Origin: Paraspadella gotoi
Lineage: Eukaryota; Chaetognatha
Length of the DNA: 64,000 nucleotides
Assembly (NCBI GenBank): GCA_051294375.1
Contig: CM119267.1
Location: 10,973,045 to 11,037,044, forward strand
Direction: 5' to 3'
This document shows positions 22,056-43,320 of the stretch, in pieces (position 1 is the stretch's first letter; each line of letters opens with the position of its first letter). Made by a program: the position numbers and the translations under genes. Under the pieces are notes generated by a model that was not told the DNA's origin, did not search any database, and worked only from the letters and a program-made list of their open reading frames with translations.

Positions 22056-22116
22056 TGACGTCAGAGACGCAACGTCAACCGGAAGTATGACGTCTCCTTG
22101 ACGATTCTTGACGTGG
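22056..22116 (+). promoter_or_regulatory. CRE/ETS site cluster, probable SNAP-25 promoter element
   Basis: Within 61 bp there is a perfect palindromic CRE (TGACGTCA, 22056), an ETS-type ACCGGAAGT (22078), TGACGTCT (22088) and TGACGTGG (22109). CREB/ATF and ETS factors bind such sites, and CRE control suits an activity-dependent neuronal gene. It lies about 600 bp before the SNAP-25 ATG, leaving room for a long 5' UTR. Binding is not shown. Confidence 0.55.
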
Positions 22117-22655
22117 CTCCTCGCTCTCTTCATCTGCACCGTTGGCGACTCCTCCGTCGCTGCCGCCGTCGTCGTCTTTCGATTCCGCACGATTTCAATT
22201 TATTCCGGTCGCTAAATTGCGCAGTTGGTGGTCGAATTTAATCACTTTCCAAATTCTCCCTCCTCTCTTCTATCTTCTCGTTTTTTTGCCCCCTCCCCCC
22301 ACCATTCCCTCTAATTCACCCTCTCTCCCCCTCTCTCTTCTTCCATCCGCCTCTTTCTCTCTCTCTCACAGGAATTGGAATTTACTCTTCGCACAAAAGA
22401 GGGAGAACTCGAGAGAGATTATTTTTTGCTTCTCATCAAATCAGCTTCATTCCCGCGTTCAAAAAAAACAAAAAAACAAAAAAACAAAACAAAAAAACTA
22501 AATAAACTTACTCGTTCATCCTTCTCCTCGCTCTATTCCTTTCTCTCTCTCTCTCTCTTTCTCTCTCTTTCTCCTTCCTGCGAAAAACCTCCAAAGTCTT
22601 TCAACTTTCTCCCTTTCCCGCGCGACTCCCCCCATCCCCGCTTCGATCTCGCACC

Positions 22656-23285
22656 ATGGCGGCACCGGCGCCCGAGGGCGGAGAGGCCGCCAACAAGCCG
22701 CCCGGCGACGATTTGGCCGACCTGACGATGTACATCAACAAAGTGACGGACGAGTCGCTGGAATCGACCCGGCGCATGGTGGCGCTGGCCGAAGCCTCAA
22801 AGGAAGCCGGCATCAAGACCCTGGTCGAGCTGGACGACCAGGCGGAGAAACTGGAACACATCGAGGACGGGATGGACTCCATCCACGAGGATATGCTCGC
22901 CGGCGAAAAGGCTCTAGCGGCGCTGGAGGCGTGCTGCGGCATCTGCGTGCTGCCGTGGCAACAGCGCGATAGCAAGTTCGACGACAGCGCCTGGAAGGAC
23001 GAGGGGCCCGTGGTTGGCACCAACCAGCCGCAGCGTAACATGGGCGACGGCATCATGATCGGCGGCAACTACATCACCCGCATCACCGACGACGATCGCG
23101 AGAAGGAGATGGAGGAAAACATCGACAACGTCTCCAACATGGTGGGCAACTTGCGCAACATGGCCATCGACGCGGGGCAGGAGATCGACAACCAGAACCA
23201 TCTCATCGACAGAATAAACAAAAAGGCCGAGGCCAACGCCTCCCGAGTCAAGGACGCCAATCAGCGGGCCAGCAACATGCTCTGA
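22656..23285 (+). CDS. SNAP25: Synaptosomal-associated protein 25 (SNAP-25), intronless
   Basis: A t-SNARE giving two helices (Qb and Qc) to the exocytic SNARE complex with syntaxin and VAMP, attached to the plasma membrane by lipid. The 209-aa length matches the family. The first SNARE motif has LTMYINKVTDESLESTRRM and the zero-layer Gln in LDDQAEKLE. The linker has a membrane-anchoring cluster ACCGIC (three Cys). The second SNARE motif has the zero-layer Gln in EIDNQNHLIDRI and ends ANQRASNML. The start lies in a good context (GCACCATGG). The ORF is uninterrupted and GC-rich, unlike its AT-rich, intron-split neighbours, although introns in the UTRs are possible. This could be a retroposed copy or an old loss of introns. 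No 3' poly(A) tail scar is visible. Confidence 0.95.
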   Translation: MAAPAPEGGEAANKPPGDDLADLTMYINKVTDESLESTRRMVALAEASKEAGIKTLVELDDQAEKLEHIEDGMDSIHEDMLAGEKALAALEACCGICVLPWQQRDSKFDDSAWKDEGPVVGTNQPQRNMGDGIMIGGNYITRITDDDREKEMEENIDNVSNMVGNLRNMAIDAGQEIDNQNHLIDRINKKAEANASRVKDANQRASNML

Positions 23286-23454
23286 AGAGAAAGAACCAGG
23301 CTCGGCCCAATCCACCCTTTTTTTTTTTCTCTCGTCTTTCATTACGCACACGCCGCGTTATTTTTTTAAAAACAGTAACATTTTATAATAATACTAAGCT
23401 CGTCTACTAACTTAACATTTAATTTTTCAACAACAACAACAACATCGACAAAAA

Positions 23455-23460
23455 AATAAA
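23455..23460 (+). terminator. Poly(A) signal candidate for SNAP-25
   Basis: AATAAA lies 170 nt after the stop codon, following a CAA-rich stretch. Neuronal genes often have much longer 3' UTRs, so more distal sites may be used. Confidence 0.45.
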
Positions 23461-26400
23461 ACTTACGATATATTTACGAAACTTTCCATATTTCTTTTGT
23501 TTTTGTTCAATATTTTATCCTTTTTTTTATGGGGAACGACGAGGTCTTGCGTAATAACGCGTTAATGATGAGTTCGGTTGTAAACCGAAAGGGATCAAGG
23601 CTCAAGGCGATAACTGACCGAGCTTATTGGCAAGATCCATCGTTCGCATCCCAACATATAGCTCACGTACATGAAATCCGCACTGATAATCTCGATCATG
23701 AAAACAAGGCACTTACGTAATTACCAGCGGAGTCCTAATCGCTACATAAATAATTAAATACTTAGTAATGATCGTCAAAGTTAATACAGTTATTATTATC
23801 TCTACAAATAACCATTGTCATCTTGTAAAATCTTTTGAATACTTATTAATTTATAACTTTTTTTTAGCTGTTTACATAAGATTACTACAATCATATAATG
23901 TATGAAATGTTCTATTCGCTAAACTATAGCAAAACTTATTACGTATCATAAATGATGTAACGGCATATAAGTGTTAAACATTTCGCGTTCTCGTCAATAT
24001 GAAGCTTTCGTAGTCCTTACGTATCTCCTCCAAAAAAGCTTTTCCATTTAAATAGATTTTTTTAACACTTGAATCTTTACAGTTTACTTTAGTTTTTTTT
24101 TTTTTTTTTTTGTATATTGCCATATCAGGGAGGATTTCTTTTAAAAAAAAAAAATCAAACCAAAAACAAAGCGCATTTTCGAAAACAACCCGCCATCATA
24201 ATGATACCATTTTTATACAAATTTATTTGTTTAGTTTTAAGATTTTATCATAATATCTCGACTATATTAGTTGTGGATTGATTAGTTACTACTCATAGTG
24301 TTCTAATATATACTCATGATAACGTCCATGTTTGACCGTTCTTAAAGATAAGAAAAACGTATCACTCAGTAAAGGGGAGAAATCTTTCTTTAAACAAATA
24401 AATCTATGACCGCGACTTTTAATTTTGGTACAGGAAACAATAACATGATTAATAAAAGTAGATGTGAACGATACAATTTGTTTTTTCCCGCGACAAAAGA
24501 AAAAAAACTTTTGATTCTCAGAACGAACCGATTGTTTCACGAAAAGATCGTTTCCTTTTCATTTTAATCGTCGATAATCCTATGTTCTAGTTTGAATGTT
24601 TGCGCTGTGATTATTTATTATCCTTTCATATTTTTTGAAAAAAAAAGAATCTTTAAAAAACAGAACGCAAACTAACGACTATGAAGCGAAAAAATAAATA
24701 AATAAATGAGTAAACCACCAGAGCGGTGACGCACGTAGAAGCGTCTTCCTCGAATTGGCTCAATCCGGCAGCTTTATTTCTAGCTCTGCTTTTTAGGTTC
24801 TATTCCGGCTTCGCTTTTAAAAAAAAAATTACTCTTTTCGAAATAGTTCTATGCATCATAAGCCCATAAACGTCGCTAATTTTTTTTTTAATTACGTACT
24901 TTTAAAATCACTTTCTGGATGGTTCTGAATGGTTAATGTTGTTTCGAGTACGCGTCGTAATTATATTTGTGTGATTTAAAAAAATATCAACGTGACATCA
25001 TTGTTTTATATCATCATTTTATGCATTTCTTTCAACCTTTTTTACCTCTTTTTAAAGCAATGGGATCGCCAAGGGCAGAAGATGTATTGGTTTGGTTTTT
25101 TTTGTTTTTCATTTTTATATTTTTTGATGCTTTGTTTTTAAAAAAAAAATGATAATTGAGCGGCAGAAAAATTACTACAGATCATATATATATCATTTTT
25201 ATTTACATAATTTATTTTACAAAAAACGAATTCGCTTAAGAGGACTTTTGTGGACATATATTTTTGTAACTCATCGGCTACCAAATAAAATTTTAATAAA
25301 ATATATGGATTTTAACATTACGCATGTACAAAAGATAAAGAACTTTACATTTATCGTTTTTCAGAAACAAATATGATAAAACGAACACCGTCATATCAGA
25401 GAAGAATATTATAAAATATATTGTGTAAGAAAGTGTAAGATTGTATGGCATCCATAGCCTAGAAATTTTCTTTGTACGCGTACATTTGTATTTTTTGTGT
25501 TATTGTTTTCTTGCCTTGCTGTAGTATTTTGTCTCTGACGACAGAGAGAAATGTTTTTAATAGTTTACATGAAAGGTTTCTTCTATTTAACCTCGTGCTG
25601 CTTAGCTATTTACTATCTTAAACTTTTTTATCTCAATAATTGTTATTATTGTTATTTACGCATTATTGTTATTAACTCAACGCTATTAAAACATTGATGA
25701 TATTGGAAAATAGTTTATATGTTCTTTACAATTTGACTTTTGAAGAATTAACTAAGGCAACAGCTAGATTTTATCTCAACTGATTGATTTCGTCTCCTCA
25801 AAACTTTCCGAAGAGAAGAAGAAAAGAGCAAAGCCATATTTGCGACTAATTTAAAAAACCAGTAATATTTAGCAACCACCTATGTAGTCAGTAGGGCGCA
25901 GAGATTTTTATTATTTCTAATATAATCAGAATTCGAAATCCAAACTTGTATATCACTAAAATTTTATTAATTTTTTTGTTTTCAAAAAAAAAGTAATTTT
26001 AAATAAAGCATAATGTAATAAAATCGAATATTCAAAGAAGGCAAAATTTGGCAGATTCAAATTCCTTGTAAAAAGTTGATATAAAAAATGTTATTATTTT
26101 TTGAAAATTTGACCATTAAGTTAGTTAAATATTGGAAAAACTAATATCTTATGCTTAAAAGTTTTTTTAAATTTTTGAACTACTTAATGAAGATTTTTTT
26201 CAAAAAGAGTTATATTTTCTTATATCAACTTTTGTAATAAGACCAATCCAATCTTGTCAAAAAAATAATTTTAAAATTTGGACTATTTCTATTGTTTTAT
26301 ATTAATACCCTTGAATGTTTAAACTGACTTATTTTTAAAAAAGTTTTGACACAATGTTTCTTTGAGAGGATATTTTTTATATTTCGATTTTTAGTATTCA

Positions 26401-29400
26401 TTATTCAATTATAAATAGTCAGTCAATTTGTTCAAACAATTCTGCCTAAATGCTGTTCAAGTTGACAGATATGTTACCGTTCCCTCCAGTGCCGATTGCG
26501 CCCGAAGATAGATGCATTTTTAATTAATTAATCTCGGCTAGGGCCTACGACTGTAACTGGATAGCTATAAGCAAAAAACCCTATTAATTTTTAGTCATTT
26601 TTAAAATAAAATTGAAACTAATATTGACGAATGAAAAAATTTTATTCATGATTCATTAACTCATTAACCGTTCTGAACAAAAAAATTATATTAGTGAATT
26701 ATGAAAATACAGCAGAAGAATGGAGTTTTGACATCTGAAGCATCGCAGGATATAATCTTTCTAACTTTTTATATACTAACATTATTTTTATATACAAAAT
26801 AAACAATTTTAGATGTTTATAAATAATTACTTAACCAAATCCAATACTTGCTTAAACGACAAAACCCCCAATCCAATAACTTAAGACTGCTGTGATTTAA
26901 ATTGTAATGTGATGTCTAATTGGTTTTTAAAAAGAGGAGAACAATATGACGGATTAAGGCTGAAAAAAAAAATAATAGCAGCAGCAATATTCATGAAAAT
27001 TAACAAGGCAATAAGAAAAAGCTTCTCTGTCTTGGAGAGTGCGATTTTAAAAACTAGTCAATAACATCAATGTCTACCATCTAAAATAAAGTCTAGTTTT
27101 TAAATTGGACAATTACAATCACCATTCGTTTTTTAAACAATTTAATATTTTTCTTAATTCGATGTCTGCAGCTCTCACACCAGGTCTATTTACAATGTGA
27201 TGCAAAGAATAAAAACCAATTGTGAGCAAATCTTAAGCGATAGATCATAAATCAAATTTTCTACCACTCTACGATATGCAGGCAAAAGACATAAGATTAA
27301 CAGTAAATTAAACAAATATGTTAAAAAGAAAGTTTTTTCATCTTCAGCGTCGAAATTTGCTCAATTATTATAACTATAATTAAAAGATTCAAATATCATT
27401 CAAAATTAATAGAAATAACAAGTATTGCTAAAAATCATTCATCTAAATAAATGGATAAAGGATGACAATTATCATATATGGTGGTCGATTTGGCAGTGAA
27501 CTTCTCTGCTGCTATTATTCCCTTAAAATGTGTTAAAAACGCCCTCACGCCTTTAGTTGATTCTCCCACAATTGGCCAAACCAATTTTTTTAAAGTTTAC
27601 TACAAATGAAAATATTCTGCCGGGTTTTAATTTTGATTTGACATAATAATAAACAAGAATAAAAACTGCTCGTTAGAATCGAATAAGATGTTTATAGTTT
27701 TCACAGGAGAAAAGGGGAAATTATCGCGTGTTAACGATTAGGAATCATTTGACTGCCAACAACAATAAAACGTCGTCATTGTGTTTAGTAGGGTGGCACG
27801 TAAAGCATATTTTTACGCTTCAAGTGTTTACATAATTCGTGAAGTGTTCGTGGTAAACTAAATCAAGAAAAAAAAAATTAAAAGCTACCTTCCTATAACT
27901 GAAACATTTCAGTACTAAGTTGATGACTTATAATTAACTCGTGAATCAATGGTCGAATGATAAAAATAAACAATCAATTTTAACCAAAAAATACGAATGC
28001 ATAAATATTTGCTTTTATACTTTCATAACCTTCACCATAGTTATGTCTGTAATGGCTGTTATGAAGCCACTCGGAAAGCAATATCTAAAGATTTCATTTT
28101 CCTTGAAATCACCAGTCATTATCATAATTGTATCATAGTGAATCAATGATAAAAGATTTAAATTTGTTGCATCACTTCCCTGATCTGGAAATGAAATTTT
28201 TTACGGGGATTATTACATTTTTGTAATTTGTATTTCTTTCATTGCCGAGAAAACCTTTGAAAGAACAATTTCAAAGATATTTCCGGTGCGAATTTATCTG
28301 AGGTGATCTCTTTTGGAGCACTAAACTACCTTGCATCAGTGACATATCAGCTGTAATGGCCGTATATAAGTTCTCAGCTATATAAATATTCAGTAGTTTT
28401 CATGCATGTAAAACATATATGAATACTTTCATTTCAGTGCCATGTGAATTGATAGCTTGAATATATATTTAAATTAATTTTCTCATGAATAGATTGAAAT
28501 TTTTCATGCATTTTATTAGACTAGCCTGATGCAAATCATTTGCGTGAAAAATTAGATTCAACATTAACACAAGAGCTCGTATGTAAGTTGGCGGTTTGTA
28601 TCCAACCAAAATAATTCAGCGTGAAATAAAGATAATGATAACGATGGTCGTGAGCAGTATAATGTTTATGAATCCGTAGGTCTGTTATTTGATATGGGAG
28701 TATATTTTAGGTGATGGAGTGCCAAGCAAAAGCCATTTACAACATCAAATTAATAAAGAGAAAATAATCTAAAATGGAAATAATTTCGTTCCCAATACTT
28801 ACATTTCTGGAAAAATGCTGACTGTCTATACTAGCTTTGCGAGAATATTGGAGATGCAAAAGCAGTTTCAATTTTTGTATCAAAGTGGCAAGATTCCTGC
28901 TATCTCTCTGCAAAGTTGCACTATAGTGACAAAAGCTTGTAATATTTCTCCTAAGGAAAGATAGGATGAAAGGCATGTTGGTGAAGAAAATTACCTGTTT
29001 TAATAATAACTACACTTTTCTTATTCCAGCTGATGGAAGTTAATGCCAACCCATGATGCAAATATTGAGGTCCTTAAACAGATGAATTACAATAACCATG
29101 CATGGAATTACTTTTAGATTAAAAAAAACATAATGCAACCTTGTTAATCTCGTTTTTACCACAGTGAAAAAACGTTCATAATGGTAGACAGAATCTTCAA
29201 AGTTGCAAAAGTTTTTATATCAAGCACAAAATATACATGCTACTATAAATAAAAAAGTACTTAATTTTTTCTAATGTCTACTATTAAAATAATCTGATGA
29301 AAGACCAAAATTCATGGTCAAAACAGTCAAAAATATTTGCCCAGCTAATTATCTATTATTTTCATGCTTTTTATAGTTATAAATGAAAAAAGATGTATTC

Positions 29401-32400
29401 TTTTGCATGAAAACTTATTATTACTGGGTAGGGTCTAAAACTTTATACAGATCGGGAATGGTACAAGATTCAATCTAATGATACACAGAACAAGTATGAT
29501 AGGACGACATGTGTTTGTGTCAGTTGCTGTTTTAGCAGTTACATATCAGATGAAAGGTTATGAACGTATTAATATTTTTTGGCAAAAATTTTATTTTTTA
29601 TCATTACCTTGAACGTTTTCGCTTAGTAGTTTTCTACCAACTTCTAATAATAAGATTTTTTAAATGGTTGCCTTAAACAGTCAACTGGGTGAATTAACAA
29701 GGATGGCAATTGTCACACATATGTTGCATGAGACGTACATGTTTTAAACAAAACACTTTCGTGACACAAGTATGTTGGGCGTTGATTTTTGCTAATCCAT
29801 TGCAATTTGCTAGTACTGACAAGACAAATTAATTGTCTTTAATACGGAACTATCAGTACAATAATGCCTTTTAAAAATTCTAATGCACAATGATGATACA
29901 CAGAAACACAAGTATTGTGCAAGGTCAGGAAATGACAAACAATGATAAAAATGCCATTACATGACAAAGATGACATTGATTTTCTACAAGTGGAAGACAT
30001 CTGCCGTGGACTTATTGGCAAATTCATTTAAATTTGATCGTGGATTTGCTTAAGCTACAATCTCCTCACGGAGAAGATTTTTTGCAAGTTCACAGAAAGT
30101 GGCATCTCTAAACGTTGATAGGGTAGAATCATGACAATCTCTTACGTAATAGAGTTTTACTTAATTTTTTCACTCTTTGGTGAAAATTATTTTTTTCTGG
30201 TTTTGGATGCCCACAAAAATTAGACTCAAAGGTCTTTCGAACATTTCGTCATTTTTTTTGGTCATCCATTTTAAAGTAGATCGACTATAATTTAAAACAA
30301 AGCTGGTATGTCTTGGTTAACAATTCAGTATATAAGACTTAGGCGGCCTACAGACCGTTAGTTATTTAACCCACGCGTTCCGCTTTGATTCTATCCTTTT
30401 ACTTATTGCTGAAAACAAAAACGGACAGTTACAGGAAATGAAGGAAATTACAACATTACTGTGTGGACCGACTATCTATACTGCCAAGCGCACAAAAAAT
30501 AGAGTTATGTCTTGCAATTCAAACAAAAATGGTTTTCGAAATAACTAATTGAATAGATTTTGGTTAATCTACACAAATGGCACCACGGATGAAATGACAG
30601 CACCAAGGGACAAACTGGAAGAACAGTACAAGTTGGACGAATGATCAGGTAAACACATTCCACATTTAAAGGACCCTAAATATATGAGCATTAAGAGATA
30701 AGTTTTATAGCTCGAATTAAAAAAAAACCTTAAGGCCAAATCCGTACCGTTAAATTCCAACAGGCCCTTTTCCTTAAAGTGATAATGATAGAGCAATTAT
30801 TTTGGACGTGTTTAAAAAAGCGGTGACGCTTTAGATATCTAAGCTGGCAATCTCGATCATAACATCGCCTTAGATGAATTTAATCAATGATACCTAATCA
30901 TGATCGCTTGTCTTTGTCCCAATTTAAAACCGCCAAGGTAATAACTCTCGAGATTCCAGCATTTTTCACACAATCCAGTGCTTCGATGCAGAAAAGGATC
31001 TAGGTGATCCAAATTTAAATTTCATCTATAGCAGGTTTATGCCACCTCTCAGATCTAACCTGAATGGCTCAAAAGATCTCATTTCCATCTTAGAAACCTC
31101 ATGTACCTATAATTTTGTAAATAGATTTTCCTGTTAGTGTTTATGTTTAAATTTTTTAATAAATAAAGAAATATTTTAAACTATTTTTAAAATCTGATGA
31201 TTAATATCAAGATTAAGATCTTTTTGTTTTCCAAAAAAAAGTGTGTTCAAAAACCCAACTCATTCATGACTTATACTGCTCAATGATCTCGTTCATTATA
31301 AATAATCAACTGAATGTCGATTGATATGCTTGCTTCTCTCACAATATATTCGAATTGTATTCTTAACTGAAAACCTCAACAACTTCCGTTTTGTCATCCT
31401 TTGTAGCTTTTTTCTTGTAATAAGATAGTATAATTTTTTTCGTTATATATCATCGTGTGATATGCAATTTGCAGTGATAAGCATGTGTGTTCGTATTACG
31501 TCTTGATTGATAGAATTAATGAACTAGACATGATTTCACATATATATGCAGTGATTGGTTGATCAAATGCGACCAATAAATGGTCCCCTTCCCTCAAACC
31601 GAACACTGCTTTTTCAGAGGGCCGAAAATCTAGAGCCTTTATCCGTTAATTTGTAGCGTCACAACTTAAACGCTTTTGATCGGAAAAAAGTAAAAGAATA
31701 ACTATTTATATATAAGTTAGTTATTGATTAAAAAAAGCAAAAAATATTTACATTAGACTTTAATTCGGAATGTTCTAAAATCTACATGCTGTAATTTTGC
31801 AATCGTAATAGCAATATTTTAAAGCTTTGAAAAACTTAACTTTTGCCAGAAGGTTGTTAGTGTTATTTTTTATAGTACAAATATAATTATTATTTAAAGC
31901 TATTAATAAAATATTTCTTAAAACGGTTAAAGTTTCCTTGTGAAAAAAGTCAAGAATTTCACCAAAAAAATTATTTTTGCTTTAAATATGATTAATCTTT
32001 AAGCAATATAAGATAAAAAACTAGATTACGAAAATCTGTAAAAGCAAAGCGATAATCACTTACAATGCCGTAATATTCCTCTGAATCAGCAGTATTGTTT
32101 AAGTGCCTCAGCTTGGGTCAGGTCTTAAATGAAATGATTAATTATAATTTCAATGAAAAAAAGCGGCAATGACAGACTGAGGTACTTATTTCCGCCTTTT
32201 AAAAAAAAACCGTTTTATTCATACAACTACTCTGTCAAGAGTGAGTTATCTTTTTTAAACCGAGTGAAAAGTTGCGTTATTATGCGTAATAACTTGTTAC
32301 TTAGCAAAAGCAAAGGTGAAGGGTTAAGAGGTTTTTTTCTTTAAGCATTTTCGACCCAAGCGAATATAATTGTTTTTCTTTAATCCGATTAATTTTATCG

Positions 32401-33585
32401 TGGACAGGAAATTAACCGTCCGACGTTATTATAAAAAGAGATGATATGCCGAAATGAACAAAAAATTTAACTAATCAAAATATGACTATCAAGATAATCT
32501 AAGGATTTTGTCGAACTCAGTCCACTATTTTCGTGCGTCTGGTCCAACGAGAAGACACCAATATTTCGAATTGACAGTAAAAAAAATCATTAATTTTCTA
32601 TGATCGCTAATTAATCAAAAAGATTAATAATCGGAATTAACAATTTTGTTGTTTTTTTTTTGTCGGGCTAAACACCGGTCCGGAATGAATAGACTAAAAT
32701 CACGTGATTAACCAAGTAGGCCACTTGATTTATTTTTTCCTCTGCAATCCCACCATCTATTTTTTGTATGTTTAAGGGGTGATTTTGACGTTTCCTTTCA
32801 ATGCAAGCATTTTTTTTTAAATTTTCTTGATTCGTAGTTCGTAAGAGGGAATATAGTAAGCGACATCAGGTTATGGTTGGATCAGCTGCGCAACACTTTC
32901 TCTAATGGTTACGGACACACCTTTTTCCGATCATTTATTTGGTTCGAAAAATTTGTTTAAAAATTTTTGTAATATTTTTCCCTAAGACTAAGTTGTTTAA
33001 AAATCTTAAGCTGATTTACCCATCGACAATGAAGAAATTGTTTTCAATTTCAACTCTATCGCACCCGTCAAATTTGAAAGAGAACTTCCGGCTTAACTTT
33101 ACAATAATAAGAAATAAGTCACGAAAAAAGCGTCGGTAGAAGTTGAGAGGTTAATGATGAAGCCGCGTTTTCACTCCGTTCGTTATTTTGGTTGATTTTT
33201 ATATAGGAATTTCTATTATTTTTTTCTAGGTTATAATTATATAGATATAGTACACATATACGCTATTGCGATGGAACGGCTGGACACAACAGTATGATAT
33301 CTTTTTTGTTATTTGCGTGTTGTGTCGCCAGCCTTCGTGCGTTTTCTCGCGACTGAAGTGGGGAACAAAGGTTTGTATCGACCACTTCATCAACCTTCAG
33401 ACTTAAAAAAAATTATATATATGTTAAATAAATCGATGTTTTTTTATTCTATGTTATTCTACACATGGCATTTAGATAGAATTCGGTCAACTTTACTGTA
33501 TGTATTTAGAAATAAAGATTTCTTTTTCTATGTACGAATGGAAGAGTTAAGAAACATCGATATAACAGGCGGCAAATCGAAACCA
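23461..33585. other. About 10 kb without recognisable protein-coding genes
   Basis: The sequence is AT-rich with many short frames on both strands (the longest under 100 aa), none resembling a known protein or linking into exons by eye. I found no tRNA or rRNA gene, tandem array or long inverted repeat. Parts may be SNAP-25 3' UTR or regulatory DNA. A weakly more GC-balanced section lies around 30300-31130. Confidence 0.5.
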
Positions 33586-41184
<7,599 letters not shown>

Positions 41185-42845
41185 AGTTTTCTTTGTTTTG
41201 TTGTTTTTCAAAGAATATTGAAAAATAAAAAAGTTCAACTCGTTTTTTGTTTTTGTTTTTTTGCTTTTTTTCTTAATTCTTTGATTGTTTCGGTTGTTGA
41301 AGAATAAAAAATTAAACGGAATGATGATGTAGAAGAAAGAAAAAAAATTGTAGATTTTTTAAATGGCGAAAGTAATAAGAAAGTTAATTTGGATGCAAAG
41401 CAGAGAAGAAATGATGGTTATACGTTTATGATATAAGTTTTGGAAGTGAAAAAAAAAAATTTGAAGCGTGGCTGCTAAATACGACGACTTTTTATTGTTG
41501 TTTTTGTTTTTCGGGTTTTTTTTTTGTTTGTTGTTTTTTATAGTTGTAGTTAAGTAGATAATGTGGAAATAGAATTTAATTAAAAAAACAGCAGTCTACG
41601 TCAGGGGGTGGAGCAGAGAAACACATCTCAATCGCCAAGGCATTGCGCATCAAGCGTGTCACGCGCTCTGAGGAAGAGGACATAGGGACGGAAGAGCGGC
41701 ACTCAGTCGAGTTTCGGCGCCGCGTGGAAGAGCGCCGAGAGAGAACGGCGTCGCGCTCGAGGAAGATGGCGGACGACGTGGGAGGAAAGAGAAAAACCTT
41801 CTCGAGAAAGGGACTGCGGAGAAAGAAGAGCTAGAAAAAAGGAAAGACGTTGAAAAGAGGAAGAACTAGTCAACGTTAAGTGGGTAGGAGAGGGAAGAGC
41901 GGAGGAAGGACAAAATTACATAGCCAAAAAAGGATAGAAAGGATATTGAGAAGAGGAGACTGGCGAAAAGGTATAAACCATTTTAGTAAGGAAACTGCCG
42001 AGATAATTAATATCTTAATTGCTTTTCGTCTTTGAGTACAAATGTCTTTACAAGTTCGAACAGTCTGAAAGAGCAGAGAAATTAAGGTTGTAAGAATTTT
42101 TTTAAGACAGCTTCACCAAAAATTAATAGTCTTTGTTATTTTATAAAGACAAGTCAAATTTAAAAAGAACAATTACTATAGCTGTATCTAGCATTTCGAT
42201 TGCAGTCAGAGTCCCTCTTATGCAAGTCGCTAATTAGGACTTAAGACAATAATTACTCTTACAGTTCCTTTTTTCCCTAAAACGAGTTATACAATTTTCC
42301 TTCTTTTAGAAATCCTAGAATCTAATGTGGCTTTATTCTTCTACTTTGTTTCCCCTTCTTCCTCCTCATCCTCCTCCCCCCAGTTTTTTTTCACTATGGT
42401 GGCACCATATCACGGCGCTAGTTCCATGTTCTGCTCGCGTGCTTTCACTAGGCACCTGCATCCAAAAGGAGCAACCCTCGCTAGTTTTCTTCGTTATTTC
42501 TTGCTTGTTACTAAAGTTAATTCGAAAATGTATCATTAAAAATAATTTTAGTTTCAGTAGAAGCATAGTTTTTTTTTTCGTTTAAACGAATGGTAGTTAT
42601 CGAGAGAACCACTGAAACCATATTCTTGATCTACGTTAAAGAAAATTAAACAATTCTAGTCATTAATAGCTTTATGCTAATTTTATATATAATGTATTTT
42701 CTTTCTAATCTTTTGAAATCAAAAACGTTTCTTCATTAGAAGTATCAATGGAATAATTTCTTAAAATACCATCTAAATAACAGGTTTCAAATTTTTACGA
42801 AATAAATGTAAATTGATCGTCCATTTCGGAAAATAGTTACGGCAG
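41185..42845. promoter_or_regulatory. Flotillin-2 / agrin divergent upstream region
   Basis: 41185-41590 is AT-rich. 41590-41880 is purine- and CpG-rich and contains AAGATGGCGG (41765), the consensus of a YY1 site, plus CTACGTCA; this is a plausible core promoter for flotillin-2 with a 5' UTR intron. A + strand frame there (41643-41834) is Arg/Glu-rich and probably not a protein. 41890-42845 shows no convincing exon. Confidence 0.4.
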
Positions 42846-42958
42846 TGGCGAAAATGGCTGCCGCAAACGGCGTTTTGTGGCCATTGTGTATAGTGCCTTC
42901 AACTTGTGCGTCTTTCTCTTGTCGCTCGTGGCCTCATCGGTCCATGCACCGATTACAG
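42846..42958 (+). CDS. Possible signal-anchor exon upstream of agrin
   Basis: Between an acceptor (TTACGGCAG) and a donor (ACAG/GTACAT) one frame reads RKRRFVAIVYSAFNLC then VFLLSLVASSVHAPIT: a basic cluster followed by a hydrophobic segment. That resembles the N terminus of transmembrane agrin or a signal peptide. No in-frame ATG lies in the exon. It ends in phase 1, whereas the first clear agrin exon needs phase 2, so at least one more exon would be required. Another frame has an ATG (GAAAATGGCTGCC). It is speculative. Confidence 0.25.
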
Positions 42959-43320
42959 GTACATTGGCCACATTATCGAAAAAATGTCGCTCTGTGAATC
43001 CTCTTTTGTATTTTAAATTGTTAGAAACCGACTGATACGTACTATTGTTCACTAATGTAGTATCACTGGAAAATTGGAAAGAGAAGCGAGTGGAGGGGGA
43101 GGCCCGGCGGAGGGTTGAAGAGTATGAAAAAAAAAGACGAAAGTTCTAGTGAGAAATAAAATACTTAAGGGAGTGGTCTTTTCATACAATTGAAACATTC
43201 TTTGAAATATTATGCCACTTCATTGATATGGAAGCCTGGTACTCTGGGAGTGAATAAGTAAGACTGTGAGAGATCTTGATTGAAAGCTTGCAGGGACCTG
43301 TTAAGTCATATCTTGCAAGG

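Noticed and set aside
22989-23100. Loss of the SNARE zero-layer Gln in SNAP-25
   Set aside because: Re-alignment shows both zero-layer Gln residues are kept (LDDQ and EIDNQ).
22601-23351. Two antisense frames of about 150 aa over SNAP-25
   Set aside because: They are shadows of the GC-rich SNAP-25 coding sequence.
41643-41834. Arg/Glu-rich + strand frame in the flotillin-2 upstream region
   Set aside because: Purine-rich promoter-like DNA with a YY1-type motif explains it better; no splice context or family.
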